From Streptomyces laculatispora (GTDB taxonomy: Bacteria; Actinomycetota; Actinomycetes; Streptomycetales; Streptomycetaceae): a DNA stretch of 44,816 nt. The stretch covers positions 1-44,816 of the forward strand of contig NZ_JAFMPZ010000103.1 of assembly GCF_017353455.1 (NCBI RefSeq), read 5' to 3'. The position numbers and the translations under genes are program-made. The notes beneath the pieces were generated by a model, which was given only the letters and a program-made list of their open reading frames with translations, had not been told where the DNA came from and searched no databases. Shown piece by piece: positions 24,110 through 33,288 of the stretch. Each line of letters starts with the position of its first letter. The stretch's first letter is position 1.

Positions 24110-24677
24110 GCCGCCGCCGGCACGCGAACGGCAGGCGGCGCCCGCTCACCGGTGTGCCGGTCGCGCGGCGAGAGGCGCACCACGGCGGCGACGGTGGTGG
24201 TGTCGTTGCGGAGAGCCGCCTTCAGCTTCCGCCGGGGCCGCGGCCGTGCCGGGGACGACCGGCACCGAGCACACCGGGACCCGGCTGCGGGCCGGCTTGT
24301 TCAGCGCGCCCGGGCCGGTGGCGGGGCGGTAGCGCCGGTAGGTGTTGCGCGATCAGGGGTGAGCAACGCTCCGGCCGCGGTGCGGTCCCCCTCGGAGCGG
24401 ATGTCCCGGCCGGGCCGGAAGCCGGGGCAGTCGGCGGACTCGGTGCCGTCGGCCGCCCGTTGCCAGGGCCGGGGCCCAGGCGTCGCCGTGGTCGGAGGTG
24501 CCGCGTACCGTCGGCGCGCACTCCTGCGGACCGCCGGCGTCGGCGAGGGCGTCGCCGGGACGGACCGGGGGCGGCGCGGCTCCGGCCGGTGCCGGAGCCA
24601 TGCGCGGCCGGCCGCCCGCAACGAGGTCCACCGGCCGCCGTGCGCCGGGTCGGCCGTTCTGTTCGGCCTGCTCGGCC
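24110..24677. other. 568-bp gap with no supported gene
   Basis: Several frames are open on both strands because of the high G+C, but none has a family-like sequence or a ribosome binding site. The minus-strand stretch ADGTESADCPGFRPGRD (about 24400-24450) looks somewhat protein-like and could be a decayed coding remnant. I cannot identify it. Confidence 0.4.
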
Positions 24678-25034
24678 CTAGGCCTTGTTGGCCGGGCCGC
24701 CGATCTGGATGCCGGCCATCCGCGTCCACTCGTACGGACCGGTGCGCACCTTGGCGGCGAACTCGCCGTCGAAGGACTCGTGCATCGTGATCCCGGACTT
24801 CCGCGCGGCGCTCTCGGCGACCGCGTACGACGGGGCGACCAGATCGCCCCAGCCGCCGTCCTCGCCGACCAGGACGATGCGGGTGCCCGTCTGTCCGATG
24901 TAGGCGAGCTGCCCCTCGGCGCCGCCGTGGGCCTTCGCGAAGGCGCCGATCTGCTTGGCGAGCCGCGCCGCCCTGCGCTCCGCGCGCGCCGCCTGCTTGC
25001 CGTCCACCTGCTGGGTCTCAGCCGTCTCTGCCAT
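24678..25034 (-). CDS. Conserved hypothetical actinobacterial protein
   Basis: A 118-residue soluble protein starting at ATG 25034 (MAETAETQQVDGKQAARAER). It has a basic, Ala/Arg-rich helical N-terminus (about residues 12-40) followed by a small alpha/beta region (LAYIGQTGTRIVLVGEDGGW, EWTRMAGIQIGGPANKA). No known domain or catalytic motif is recognised. The codon pattern and a clean start support a real gene. It lies downstream of ctaB on the same strand, but a strong hairpin separates them, so it probably has its own promoter. Confidence 0.8.
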   Translation of the reverse strand: MAETAETQQVDGKQAARAERRAARLAKQIGAFAKAHGGAEGQLAYIGQTGTRIVLVGEDGGWGDLVAPSYAVAESAARKSGITMHESFDGEFAAKVRTGPYEWTRMAGIQIGGPANKA

Positions 25035-25071
25035 GGACAGGATGCTACCGACGGGTAGATCAACTGGCGAC

Positions 25072-25107
25072 GGGCGGGGCACGTGGCGTGGGCCACGCAC
25101 CCCGCCC
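25072..25107 (-). terminator. Terminator hairpin after ctaB
   Basis: GGGCGGGGC at 25072 pairs with CCCGCCC at 25101-25107, and the inner CGTGGC pairs with GCCACG (25082-25097). This gives a long interrupted stem 25-60 bp past the ctaB stop. Confidence 0.65.
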
Positions 25108-25131
25108 GCCGGCGGAGGCCGAAGGAGCGGA

Positions 25132-26079
25132 CTACCTCAGGAAGGGGTCCACGGCGACGGCGACGAACAGCAGCGACACATAGGTGATCGACCAGTGGAA
25201 CAGCCGCATCTCCTTGAGCTTGGCCCCGGCCGCTCCGGCCTTGGCCCGGCTCTGCAGGCCGTGTGCCTCCCAGAGCCAGAAGCCACCGGTGAGCACGGCC
25301 ACAACCGTGTAGAACCAGCCGGTGTAGCCCAGCGGGGTCAGCAGCAGCGAGACGATGACCATGACCCAGCTGTAGAGCACGATCTGGCGGGCAACCACCC
25401 GATTGGTGGCAACGACCGGAAGCATCGGGACGCCGACCCGGGCGTAGTCGTCCCTCACCTTCATGGAGAGCGGCCAGTAGTGCGGCGGCGTCCAGAAGAA
25501 GATGACGGCGAAGAGGATCACCGCGGCCCAGGACATCGAATTCGTCACGGCCGACCAGCCGATGAGGACCGGCATGCAGCCCGCGATACCGCCCCAGACG
25601 ATGTTCTGCGAGGTGCGGCGCTTCAGCAGCATCGTGTACACGACGACGTAGAAGAGCAGGGCGCCGAGCGACAGCGCCGCCGACAGCCAGTTCACCAGCA
25701 GCCCGAACCAGACCGTCGAGATCACCGCGAGGGCGATACCGAAGGCCAGGCACTCGCGCGGGCTCACCATGCCGGTGACCAGCGGTCGCTGCGACGTACG
25801 GTCCATCAACGCGTCGATGTCGCGGTCGATGTACATGTTCAGTGCATTGGCACCGCCGGCGGACAGGTAGCCGCCGATGGTGGTAGTGAGCACGAGCCAC
25901 AGGTCGGGTACACCCTGAGCGGCCAGGAACATCACCGGAACAGTGGTGATCAGCAACAGCTCGATGATCCGAGGCTTGGTCAGTGCCACGAATGCCTTGA
26001 CACGGGCCCCGAATGGGCGATGGCCCCCTGGGCTCGGAGTCAAGGCGACCCCTGCGGGTCGGGACTCGACGGCCGTCAC
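25132..26079 (-). CDS. ctaB: CtaB, protoheme IX farnesyltransferase (heme O synthase)
   Basis: A 315-residue UbiA-family prenyltransferase with about nine transmembrane helices. It adds a farnesyl group to heme B to make heme O, the substrate of CtaA. The first Asp-rich motif is [18 protein letters not shown] and the second conserved loop is [35 protein letters not shown] is the family N-terminal helix. GTG 26079 is chosen as start with AGGGG 5-6 nt upstream; GTG 26085 is two codons earlier and equally possible in principle. It is divergent from the tkt operon across a 441-bp gap. Confidence 0.95.
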   Translation of the reverse strand: MTAVESRPAGVALTPSPGGHRPFGARVKAFVALTKPRIIELLLITTVPVMFLAAQGVPDLWLVLTTTIGGYLSAGGANALNMYIDRDIDALMDRTSQRPLVTGMVSPRECLAFGIALAVISTVWFGLLVNWLSAALSLGALLFYVVVYTMLLKRRTSQNIVWGGIAGCMPVLIGWSAVTNSMSWAAVILFAVIFFWTPPHYWPLSMKVRDDYARVGVPMLPVVATNRVVARQIVLYSWVMVIVSLLLTPLGYTGWFYTVVAVLTGGFWLWEAHGLQSRAKAGAAGAKLKEMRLFHWSITYVSLLFVAVAVDPFLR

Positions 26080-26520
26080 GCACACCCCTGACAGAGAAAT
26101 CCCAGCAAGCTCCGGGCGTGAGGGCCCGGTAAAGACTTGCGCGAACCAGTCCACTGTAGACGTTGGGGACATGCCGCTCTTCGCGGGGGTGGCGTCGTGT
26201 TGATGTGGCGCGGAGGACCGTTGCGGCACCTGCGTGGAGGGCTTGGCTCATCCGGGTGACACAGCGGGAATCCCGGGCACCCGGAGGACGCGCGCAGGGG
26301 TGTTCCGGCACGCTCTTCGCAGTGCCTCAGGAGTGGGTCCCCGCGCTCATCGGAGTGGCACATCGGTGAGCCCGCGCGCTCATACGGGAGGCGAATCCGG
26401 TGGGTCGCCCGCACCCTGGGATTACCCGGAAATCGCGGGTTGCGACGGGGGTAGGCTCGACAACGCCCGGTGCGGTCACAGCCACCGGTTTACAACAGTG
26501 GAGAGGAGCCCTGACTCAGG
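26080..26520. other. 441-bp divergent intergenic region between ctaB and tkt
   Basis: It must hold the promoters of ctaB and of the pentose phosphate operon. TAGGCT (26452-26457) is a possible -10 for tkt, with GGAAAT 18 nt upstream. TACAGT on the minus strand (forward 26153-26158) is a possible -10 for ctaB. The tkt ribosome binding site GAGAGGAG lies at 26501-26508. No gene is supported in the rest. Confidence 0.45.
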
Positions 26521-28623
26521 GTGAGCACCAAGCCGACCACCACAGACCTCCAGTGGACCGAATTGGACCAGCGGGCCGTGGACACTGTCCGCGTTCTCGC
26601 CGCGGACGCCGTACAGAAGGTCGGAAACGGCCACCCGGGTACGGCCATGAGCCTGGCTCCCGCCGCGTACACCCTCTTCCAGAAGGTGATGCGGCACGAC
26701 CCCGCCGACGCGGAGTGGACCGGTCGTGACCGGTTCGTGCTCTCGGTGGGCCACAGCAGCCTGACCCTGTACATCCAGCTCTACCTGGCCGGGTACGGCC
26801 TGGAGCTGGAGGACCTCGAAGCCTTCCGCACCTGGGGCTCGAAGACTCCGGGCCACCCGGAGTACGGCCACACCACGGGCGTGGAGACGACCACCGGCCC
26901 GCTGGGCCAGGGTGTCGCCAACGCCGTGGGCATGGCCATGGCCTCCCGCTACGAGCGCGGCCTGTTCGACCCCGAGGCGGCCCCCGGCACCTCGCCGTTC
27001 GACCACATGATCTGGGCCGTCGCCGGCGACGGCTGCCTCCAGGAGGGCATCTCCGCGGAGGCGTCCTCGCTGGCCGGGCACCAGAAGCTGGGCAACCTGG
27101 TCCTCCTGTGGGACGACAACCACATCTCCATCGAGGGCGACACGGAGACCGCGGTCTCCGAGGACACCCTGAAGCGCTACGAGGCCTACGGCTGGCACGT
27201 CCAGCGTGTCGCGCAGCTGCCCAGCGGTGACCTGGACCCGGCGGGTCTGTACGAGGCGCTCCAGGCCGCGAAGGCCGAGACCACCCGCCCGTCGTTCATC
27301 GCGGCCCGCTCGATCATCGCCTGGCCCGCTCCGAACGCCCAGAACACCGGGGCCGCGCACGGCTCGGCCCTCGGCGCCGACGAGGTCGCCGCGACCAAGA
27401 AGGTCCTCGGCTTCGACCCGGAGAAGTCCTTCCAGGTCGCCGACGAGGTCATCGCGCACACCCGTGAGGCGCTGGACCGCGGTCGTGAGACCAAGGCCGA
27501 GTGGGAGAAGGCCTTCGCCGCCTGGCGCACCGCGAACCCGGAGCGCGCCGCCGAGTTCGACCGCATCCGCGCGGGCGAGCTGCCCAAGGGCTGGGAGGAC
27601 AAGCTCCCGGTCTTCGAGGCCGGCAAGGGTGTCGCCACCCGCGCCGCCTCCGGCAAGGTGCTCCAGGCACTGGGCGAGATCGTCCCCGAGCTGTGGGGCG
27701 GCTCGGCCGACCTCGCGGGCTCGAACAACACCACGATCGACAAGACGTCGTCGTTCCTGCCGGCGGGCAATCCGCTGCCGGGCGCGGACCCGTACGGGCG
27801 CACGATCCACTTCGGCATCCGCGAGCACGCGATGGCCGCCGCCATGAACGGCATCGCGCTGCACGGCAACACCCGCATCTACGGCGGCACCTTCCTGGTG
27901 TTCTCCGACTACATGCGCAACGCCGTGCGCCTGTCCGCGCTGATGCACGCGCCGGTGACCTACGTGTGGACGCACGACTCTGTCGGTCTCGGCGAGGACG
28001 GCCCGACCCACCAGCCGGTGGAGCACCTGGCCTCGCTGCGCGCCATCCCGGGCCTGAACGTCGTCCGCCCGGCCGACGCCAACGAGACCGCGATCGTCTG
28101 GCGCGAGATCCTGCGCCGCTACACCAAGGTGTTCGGCAAGGGCGCCCCGCACGGCCTGGCACTGACCCGTCAGGGCGTGCCGACGTACGAGGCGAACGAG
28201 AACGCGGCCAAGGGCGGCTACGTGATCTTCGACGCGGAGACGCCCGACGGGCAGAGCGCAGCGCCCCAGCTCCTCCTCATCGCTACCGGTTCCGAGGTAC
28301 AGCTCGCCGTCGGGGCGCGCGAGGAGCTGCAGGCGGCCGGCATCCCGACCCGGGTGGTCTCGATGCCGTGTGTCGAGTGGTTCGAGGAGCAGGACCAGGC
28401 GTACAAGGACAGCGTCCTGCCGCCGTCCGTGAAGGCCCGTGTGGCCGTCGAGGCGGGCATCGCGCTGACCTGGTACCGGTACGTCGGGGACGCGGGCCGG
28501 ATCGTCTCGCTGGAGCACTTCGGTGCCTCGGCCGACGCGAAGGTCCTCTTCCGCGAGTTCGGCTTCACCGCCGAGCACGTTGCCGCCGCCGCGCGGGAAT
28601 CTCTCGCGGCCGCCGCGCGCTGA
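26521..28623 (+). CDS. tkt: Transketolase
   Basis: A 700-residue thiamine diphosphate enzyme moving two-carbon units between sugar phosphates in the non-oxidative pentose phosphate pathway. The TPP/Mg motif is [20 protein letters not shown] ending in DDNHISIEG. His in [11 protein letters not shown] and GHSSLTLY are substrate-site residues, and [20 protein letters not shown] is the pyrimidine-domain motif. Length fits. GTG start with GAGAGGAG about 12 nt upstream. First gene of the operon tkt-tal-zwf-opcA-pgl. Confidence 0.97.
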   Translation: MSTKPTTTDLQWTELDQRAVDTVRVLAADAVQKVGNGHPGTAMSLAPAAYTLFQKVMRHDPADAEWTGRDRFVLSVGHSSLTLYIQLYLAGYGLELEDLEAFRTWGSKTPGHPEYGHTTGVETTTGPLGQGVANAVGMAMASRYERGLFDPEAAPGTSPFDHMIWAVAGDGCLQEGISAEASSLAGHQKLGNLVLLWDDNHISIEGDTETAVSEDTLKRYEAYGWHVQRVAQLPSGDLDPAGLYEALQAAKAETTRPSFIAARSIIAWPAPNAQNTGAAHGSALGADEVAATKKVLGFDPEKSFQVADEVIAHTREALDRGRETKAEWEKAFAAWRTANPERAAEFDRIRAGELPKGWEDKLPVFEAGKGVATRAASGKVLQALGEIVPELWGGSADLAGSNNTTIDKTSSFLPAGNPLPGADPYGRTIHFGIREHAMAAAMNGIALHGNTRIYGGTFLVFSDYMRNAVRLSALMHAPVTYVWTHDSVGLGEDGPTHQPVEHLASLRAIPGLNVVRPADANETAIVWREILRRYTKVFGKGAPHGLALTRQGVPTYEANENAAKGGYVIFDAETPDGQSAAPQLLLIATGSEVQLAVGAREELQAAGIPTRVVSMPCVEWFEEQDQAYKDSVLPPSVKARVAVEAGIALTWYRYVGDAGRIVSLEHFGASADAKVLFREFGFTAEHVAAAARESLAAAAR

Positions 28624-28657
28624 CGCCGTTATACGACTAGTAGGAGATGCAATTCTC

Positions 28658-29776
28658 ATGACAGACGCACTCAAGCGCCTCTCCGACGAGGGCGTGGCGA
28701 TCTGGCTCGATGACCTGTCGCGCAAGCGGATCACCTCGGGCAACCTCGCCGAGCTGATCGACCAGCAGCACGTGGTGGGTGTCACCACCAACCCTTCGAT
28801 CTTCCAGAAGGCGATTTCGCACGGCGACGGTTACGAGCAGCAGCTCACCGACCTCGCCACCCGCAAGGTCACGGTCGACGAGGCCATCCGCATGATCACG
28901 ACGGCGGACGTCCGTGACGCCGCCGACATCCTGCGTCCGGTCTTCGACAGCACGGACGGCCAGGACGGCCGGGTCTCCATCGAGGTCGACCCGCGTCTGG
29001 CGCACCACACGGATGCCACCGTCGCCGAGGCCAAGCAGCTGGCCTGGCTGGTGGACCGGCCGAACACGCTCATCAAGATCCCGGCGACGAAGGCCGGCCT
29101 GCCGGCGATCACCGAGGTCATCGGCAAGGGCATCAGCGTCAATGTCACGCTGATCTTCTCGCTGGAGCGTTACCGCGAGGTCATGGACGCCTACCTGGCG
29201 GGCCTGGAGAAGGCGAAGGCCACGGGCCTGGACCTCTCCAAGATCTACTCGGTGGCCTCGTTCTTCGTCTCCCGTGTCGACTCCGAGATCGACAAGCGGC
29301 TCGACGCGCTCGGCACCGACGAGGCCAAGGCGCTGAAGGGCAAGGCCGCTCTCGCCAACGCCCGGCTCGCCTACCAGGCGTTCGAGGAGGTCTTCTCCTC
29401 GGACCGCTGGGCGGCGCTGGACAAGGCGCACGCCAACAAGCAGCGTCCGCTGTGGGCCTCCACCGGTGTGAAGGACCCCGCGTACAAGGACACCCTGTAC
29501 GTGGACGACCTGGTGGCCCCCGGCACGGTGAACACCATGCCCGAGGCCACCCTGGACGCCACCGCGGACCACGGGCAGATCACCGGCAACACCATCGCCG
29601 GCACCTACGAGCAGGCCCGCGCCGAGCTCGATGCCGTCAACGGGCTCGGTGTCTCGTACGACGACGTCGTCCAGCTCCTTGAGGACGAGGGTGTCGAGAA
29701 GTTCGAGGCGTCCTGGATCGACCTGCTCAACTCGACAGAGGCGGAACTCAAGCGCCTCGCCCCTTCGGAGGGCTGA
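28658..29776 (+). CDS. tal: Transaldolase
   Basis: A 372-residue transaldolase of the longer actinobacterial form. The Schiff-base lysine is Lys140 in [25 protein letters not shown] and [19 protein letters not shown] are family blocks. It transfers a dihydroxyacetone unit between sugar phosphates. AGGAGA lies 10 nt before ATG 28658, 34 bp after tkt. A frame open to 28523 overlaps tkt and is rejected. Confidence 0.97.
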   Translation: MTDALKRLSDEGVAIWLDDLSRKRITSGNLAELIDQQHVVGVTTNPSIFQKAISHGDGYEQQLTDLATRKVTVDEAIRMITTADVRDAADILRPVFDSTDGQDGRVSIEVDPRLAHHTDATVAEAKQLAWLVDRPNTLIKIPATKAGLPAITEVIGKGISVNVTLIFSLERYREVMDAYLAGLEKAKATGLDLSKIYSVASFFVSRVDSEIDKRLDALGTDEAKALKGKAALANARLAYQAFEEVFSSDRWAALDKAHANKQRPLWASTGVKDPAYKDTLYVDDLVAPGTVNTMPEATLDATADHGQITGNTIAGTYEQARAELDAVNGLGVSYDDVVQLLEDEGVEKFEASWIDLLNSTEAELKRLAPSEG

Positions 29777-29781
29777 CCACT

Positions 29782-31314
29782 TTGTCTGGTGTTCCCGGAG
29801 CCAACCCGCTCCGTGACGCCCAGGACCGACGGCTCCCGCGCATCGCGGGGCCGTCGGGCCTGGTCATCTTTGGCGTCACGGGCGATTTGTCCCGTAAAAA
29901 GCTGATGCCCGCCGTCTATGACCTGGCCAATCGCGGCCTGCTGCCGCCGGGCTTCTCGCTCATCGGCTTCGCGCGCCGCGAATGGCAGGACGAGGACTTC
30001 GCCCAGGAGGTCCACGACGCCGTCAAGCAGCACGCCCGTACCCCGTTCCGTGAAGAGGTCTGGCAGCAGCTCATCCAGGGGATGCGCTTCGTCCAGGGCA
30101 ACTTCGACGACGACGACGCCTTCGAGACCCTGAAGGCGACCATCCAGGAACTCGACAAGGCACAGGGGACGGGCGGCAACTTCGCCTTCTACCTCTCCGT
30201 GCCGCCGAAGTTCTTCCCCAAGGTCGTCCAGCAGCTCAAGAAGCACGGCCTGGCCGACCAGAAGGAGGGCTCCTGGCGGCGTGCCGTCATCGAGAAGCCC
30301 TTCGGCCACGACCTGAAGAGCGCGCAGGAGCTCAACCATCTCGTGCACGACGTGTTCCCGCCCAACGAGGTCTTCCGGATCGACCACTACCTGGGCAAGG
30401 AGACGGTCCAGAACATCCTGGCGCTGCGGTTCGCCAACACGATGTTCGAGCCGATCTGGAACCGGAGCTACGTCGACCACGTCCAGATCACGATGGCCGA
30501 GGACATCGGCATCGGCGGCCGGGCCGGCTACTACGACGGCATCGGCGCCGCCCGGGACGTCATCCAGAACCACCTGCTCCAGCTGCTGGCGCTGACCGCG
30601 ATGGAGGAGCCCGGCTCCTTCCACCCGAAGGCGCTGGTGGCCGAGAAGCTCAAGGTCCTCACGGCCGTCGAGCTGCCGGACGACCTCGGCAAGCACACCG
30701 TGCGCGGCCAGTACGCGCACGCGTGGCAGGGCGGCGAGGAAGTCCTCGGCTACCTGGAGGAGGACGGTATCGACCCCAAGTCGAAGACCGACACCTTCGC
30801 CGCGATCAAGCTGACGATCAACAACCGCCGCTGGGCGGGTGTGCCGTTCTACCTCCGTACCGGAAAGCGGCTCGGCCGCCGGGTCACCGAGATCGCGATC
30901 GTCTTCAAGCGCGCCCCGTACCTGCCCTTCGAGTCCGGGGCGACCGAGGAGCTGGGCAGCAACGCCCTGGTCATCCGGGTCCAGCCGGACGAGGGCGTGA
31001 CCGTGCGGTTCGGCTCCAAGGTGCCCGGCACCTCGATGGAGGTCAGGGACGTCACGATGGACTTCGCCTACGGCGAGTCCTTCACCGAGTCCAGCCCGGA
31101 GGCGTACGAGCGGCTCATCCTCGATGTGCTGCTCGGCGACGCCAACCTCTTCCCCCGCCACCAGGAGGTCGAACTCTCCTGGGACATCCTCGACCCGATC
31201 GAGGAGTACTGGGACAAGCACGGCAAGCCCGCGCAGTACTCATCGGGCACCTGGGGCCCGGCCGAGGCCGACGAGATGCTCGCACGAGACGGACGGAGCT
31301 GGCGCCGGCCATGA
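29782..31314 (+). CDS. zwf: Glucose-6-phosphate 1-dehydrogenase
   Basis: A 510-residue enzyme making 6-phosphogluconolactone and NADPH. VIFGVTGDLSRKKLMP (about residues 28-43) is the nucleotide-binding motif and RIDHYLGKETVQN (about 198-210) is the active-site signature. The start is TTG 29782, with GGAGG about 10 nt upstream inside the end of tal. Its stop overlaps the opcA start (ATGA). OpcA, encoded next, is the known partner of actinobacterial and cyanobacterial Zwf. Confidence 0.97.
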   Translation: MSGVPGANPLRDAQDRRLPRIAGPSGLVIFGVTGDLSRKKLMPAVYDLANRGLLPPGFSLIGFARREWQDEDFAQEVHDAVKQHARTPFREEVWQQLIQGMRFVQGNFDDDDAFETLKATIQELDKAQGTGGNFAFYLSVPPKFFPKVVQQLKKHGLADQKEGSWRRAVIEKPFGHDLKSAQELNHLVHDVFPPNEVFRIDHYLGKETVQNILALRFANTMFEPIWNRSYVDHVQITMAEDIGIGGRAGYYDGIGAARDVIQNHLLQLLALTAMEEPGSFHPKALVAEKLKVLTAVELPDDLGKHTVRGQYAHAWQGGEEVLGYLEEDGIDPKSKTDTFAAIKLTINNRRWAGVPFYLRTGKRLGRRVTEIAIVFKRAPYLPFESGATEELGSNALVIRVQPDEGVTVRFGSKVPGTSMEVRDVTMDFAYGESFTESSPEAYERLILDVLLGDANLFPRHQEVELSWDILDPIEEYWDKHGKPAQYSSGTWGPAEADEMLARDGRSWRRP

Positions 31315-32333
31315 AGATCGATCTCACGGAAACCACTTCCAGCAAGATCAACCAGGCGCTCGTGTCGGCCCGTCGTGCCATCGGCACCCCGGCGATCGGC
31401 ATGGTCCTCACGCTGGTCATCGTCACCGACGAGGAAAACGCCTACGACGCCCTCAAGTCGGCGGGCGACGCCTCGCGCGAGCACCCCTCGCGGATCATCG
31501 CGGTGATCAAGCGGGTCAGCCGTTCGCCGCGCAGCCGGCGCGACGCGCGGCTGGACGCCGAGGTCCGGGTCGGCTCCGACGCGGGCACCGGCGAGACCGT
31601 GGTGCTGCGGCTCCACGGCGAACTGGCCAACCACGCGCAGTCGGTGGTCCTGCCGCTGCTGCTGCCGGACGCGCCGGTCGTGGTCTGGTGGCCGGAGGCG
31701 GCGCCCGCCGATCCGGCGAAGGACCCGCTGGGCGCGCTCGCCCAGCGCCGGATCACGGACGCGTACTCGGCGGAGCACCCGAGCGCCGAACTGGCGGTGC
31801 GCGCGAAGTCGTACACCCCCGGCGACACCGATCTGGCCTGGACCCGGATCACGCCGTGGCGCTCGATGCTGGCGGCCGCGCTGGACCAGCAGTCCGTGGA
31901 CGTCGTCTCGGCATCGGTCGAGGGCGAGTCCGAGAACCCGAGCTGCGAGCTGCTGGCCATGTGGCTCGCGGACCGGCTCCTGGTGCCGGTGGAGCGCACC
32001 CTGTCGGGCGGCCCGGGTCTGACGGCCGTCCGGATGGAGACCAAGAACGGCACGATCGTGCTGGACCGGGCCGACGGTTCGCTGGCCACGCTCTCCATGG
32101 TGGGGCAGCCGGACCGCGCGGTGGCGCTCAAGCGCCGGGAGACCGCGGAGCTGCTGGCCGAGGAACTGCGCCGGCTCGACCCGGACAACACCTATGCGTC
32201 CTCGGTGAAGTTCGGCGTGCAACGGCTCGGGGAGGCAGCCGCGCCCAAGGCCGCCGCGGCCGAGAAGCCGGACGGCGCGTCCGCCGCTCCCGCCGCCAAG
32301 AAGACGGCGGCGAAGAAGGCGGCGTCGAAGTGA
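31311..32333 (+). CDS. opcA: OpcA, glucose-6-phosphate dehydrogenase assembly/activator protein
   Basis: A 340-residue protein with the OpcA core (LTLVIVTDEENAYDALKSAG, PVVVWWPEAAP, DLAWTRITPWRSMLAAALD). OpcA proteins assist assembly or allosteric activation of Zwf. The last 35 residues are an Ala/Lys-rich low-complexity tail (SAAPAAKKTAAKKAASK), which is common in streptomycete proteins. The ATG overlaps the zwf stop as ATGA and the stop overlaps pgl as GTGA, giving fixed co-translation with its partner enzyme. Confidence 0.96.
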   Translation: MKIDLTETTSSKINQALVSARRAIGTPAIGMVLTLVIVTDEENAYDALKSAGDASREHPSRIIAVIKRVSRSPRSRRDARLDAEVRVGSDAGTGETVVLRLHGELANHAQSVVLPLLLPDAPVVVWWPEAAPADPAKDPLGALAQRRITDAYSAEHPSAELAVRAKSYTPGDTDLAWTRITPWRSMLAAALDQQSVDVVSASVEGESENPSCELLAMWLADRLLVPVERTLSGGPGLTAVRMETKNGTIVLDRADGSLATLSMVGQPDRAVALKRRETAELLAEELRRLDPDNTYASSVKFGVQRLGEAAAPKAAAAEKPDGASAAPAAKKTAAKKAASK

Positions 32334-33115
32334 GCGTCGTCCCCCAGCTCGTCGTGCACCGCGACAAGGAGCTGATGGCGCAGGCCGCGGCGGCCCGGCT
32401 GATCACGAAGGTCGTGGACGCCCAGGCCTCACGCGGTCACGCCTCGGTCGTGCTCACCGGCGGGCGCAACGGCAACGGCCTGCTGGCCGCGCTCGCCGAG
32501 GCGCCCGCCCGGGACGCGGTCGACTGGTCGCGGCTCGACCTGTGGTGGGGCGACGAGCGGTTCCTGCCGGAGGGCGATCCGGAGCGCAATGTCACGCAGG
32601 CCCGCAAGTCCCTGCTGGACTCGGTGCCGCTGGACCCGTCCCGGGTGCACGCGATGCCCGCGTCGGACGGCCCGCACGGCCGGGACGTCGAGGCCGCCGC
32701 GGCCGCGTACGCCGCCGAGCTGGCCGCCGCGGCCGGTCCGGAGGACCACGGTCCGGTGCCGGTGTTCGACGTGCTGATGCTGGGCGTCGGCCCGGACACG
32801 CATGTCGCCTCGCTCTTCCCCGAGCTGCCCGCGGTACGGGAGACCGAGCGCACCGTCGTCGGTGTGCACGGGGCCCCCAAGCCGCCGCCCGTCCGGGTCA
32901 CGCTCACGCTGCCCGCCATCCGGGCGGCCCGCGAGGTGTGGCTGCTCGCGGCGGGCGAGGACAAGGCGGAGGCCGCGGCCATCGCCCTGTCGGGTGCCGG
33001 GGAGATCCAGGCCCCGGCGGCGGGTGCGTACGGACGCAGCCGCACGCTGTGGCTGCTGGACGCGGCGGCGGCCTCGCAGCTGCCGCGCGCCCTCTATCCG
33101 CCGGCTTCCGCCTGA
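32330..33115 (+). CDS. pgl: 6-phosphogluconolactonase (DevB type)
   Basis: A 261-residue lactonase hydrolysing the product of Zwf. Family motifs are VLTGGRNGNGLLAAL, LDLWWGDERFLPEGDPERN and LMLGVGPDTHVASLFPE. It starts at GTG 32330, overlapping the opcA stop (GTGA); the open frame further upstream lies inside opcA and is rejected. Last gene of the operon, followed by a strong hairpin. Confidence 0.96.
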   Translation: MSVVPQLVVHRDKELMAQAAAARLITKVVDAQASRGHASVVLTGGRNGNGLLAALAEAPARDAVDWSRLDLWWGDERFLPEGDPERNVTQARKSLLDSVPLDPSRVHAMPASDGPHGRDVEAAAAAYAAELAAAAGPEDHGPVPVFDVLMLGVGPDTHVASLFPELPAVRETERTVVGVHGAPKPPPVRVTLTLPAIRAAREVWLLAAGEDKAEAAAIALSGAGEIQAPAAGAYGRSRTLWLLDAAAASQLPRALYPPASA

Positions 33116-33135
33116 TCGGCCGTCAGTGGCATGAC

Positions 33136-33176
33136 CCGCAGGCCCGGTTCGCTCCTCGGAGCGGCCGGGCCTGCGG
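33136..33176. terminator. Terminator of the pentose phosphate operon (bidirectional)
   Basis: CCGCAGGCCCGG (33136-33147) pairs with CCGGGCCTGCGG (33165-33176), and an inner GCTCC/GGAGC stem is nested inside. It lies 20 bp after pgl, before the convergent PH-domain gene. Confidence 0.85.
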
Positions 33177-33288
33177 CGTGAACGGCTCGCCCCCGCGCAC
33201 CGGGACCGTGGCGGCGGGCGCCTCGGACGTACGGCGCGCAGCGGCCTTCCGGAAGTCGGCGCCCGTCGGCACCGAGCCCGGCCGGGGC

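Noticed and set aside
24353..26311. 652-codon minus-strand ORF across ctaB and the small conserved gene
   Set aside because: It overlaps ctaB in another frame and reads as Arg/Pro/His-rich low-complexity sequence.
26240..26414. Minus-strand ORF with repeated CHSDER/CHPDE motifs in the ctaB-tkt gap
   Set aside because: Low complexity, no ribosome binding site, and sits in what must be promoter DNA. The repeat is short and imperfect.
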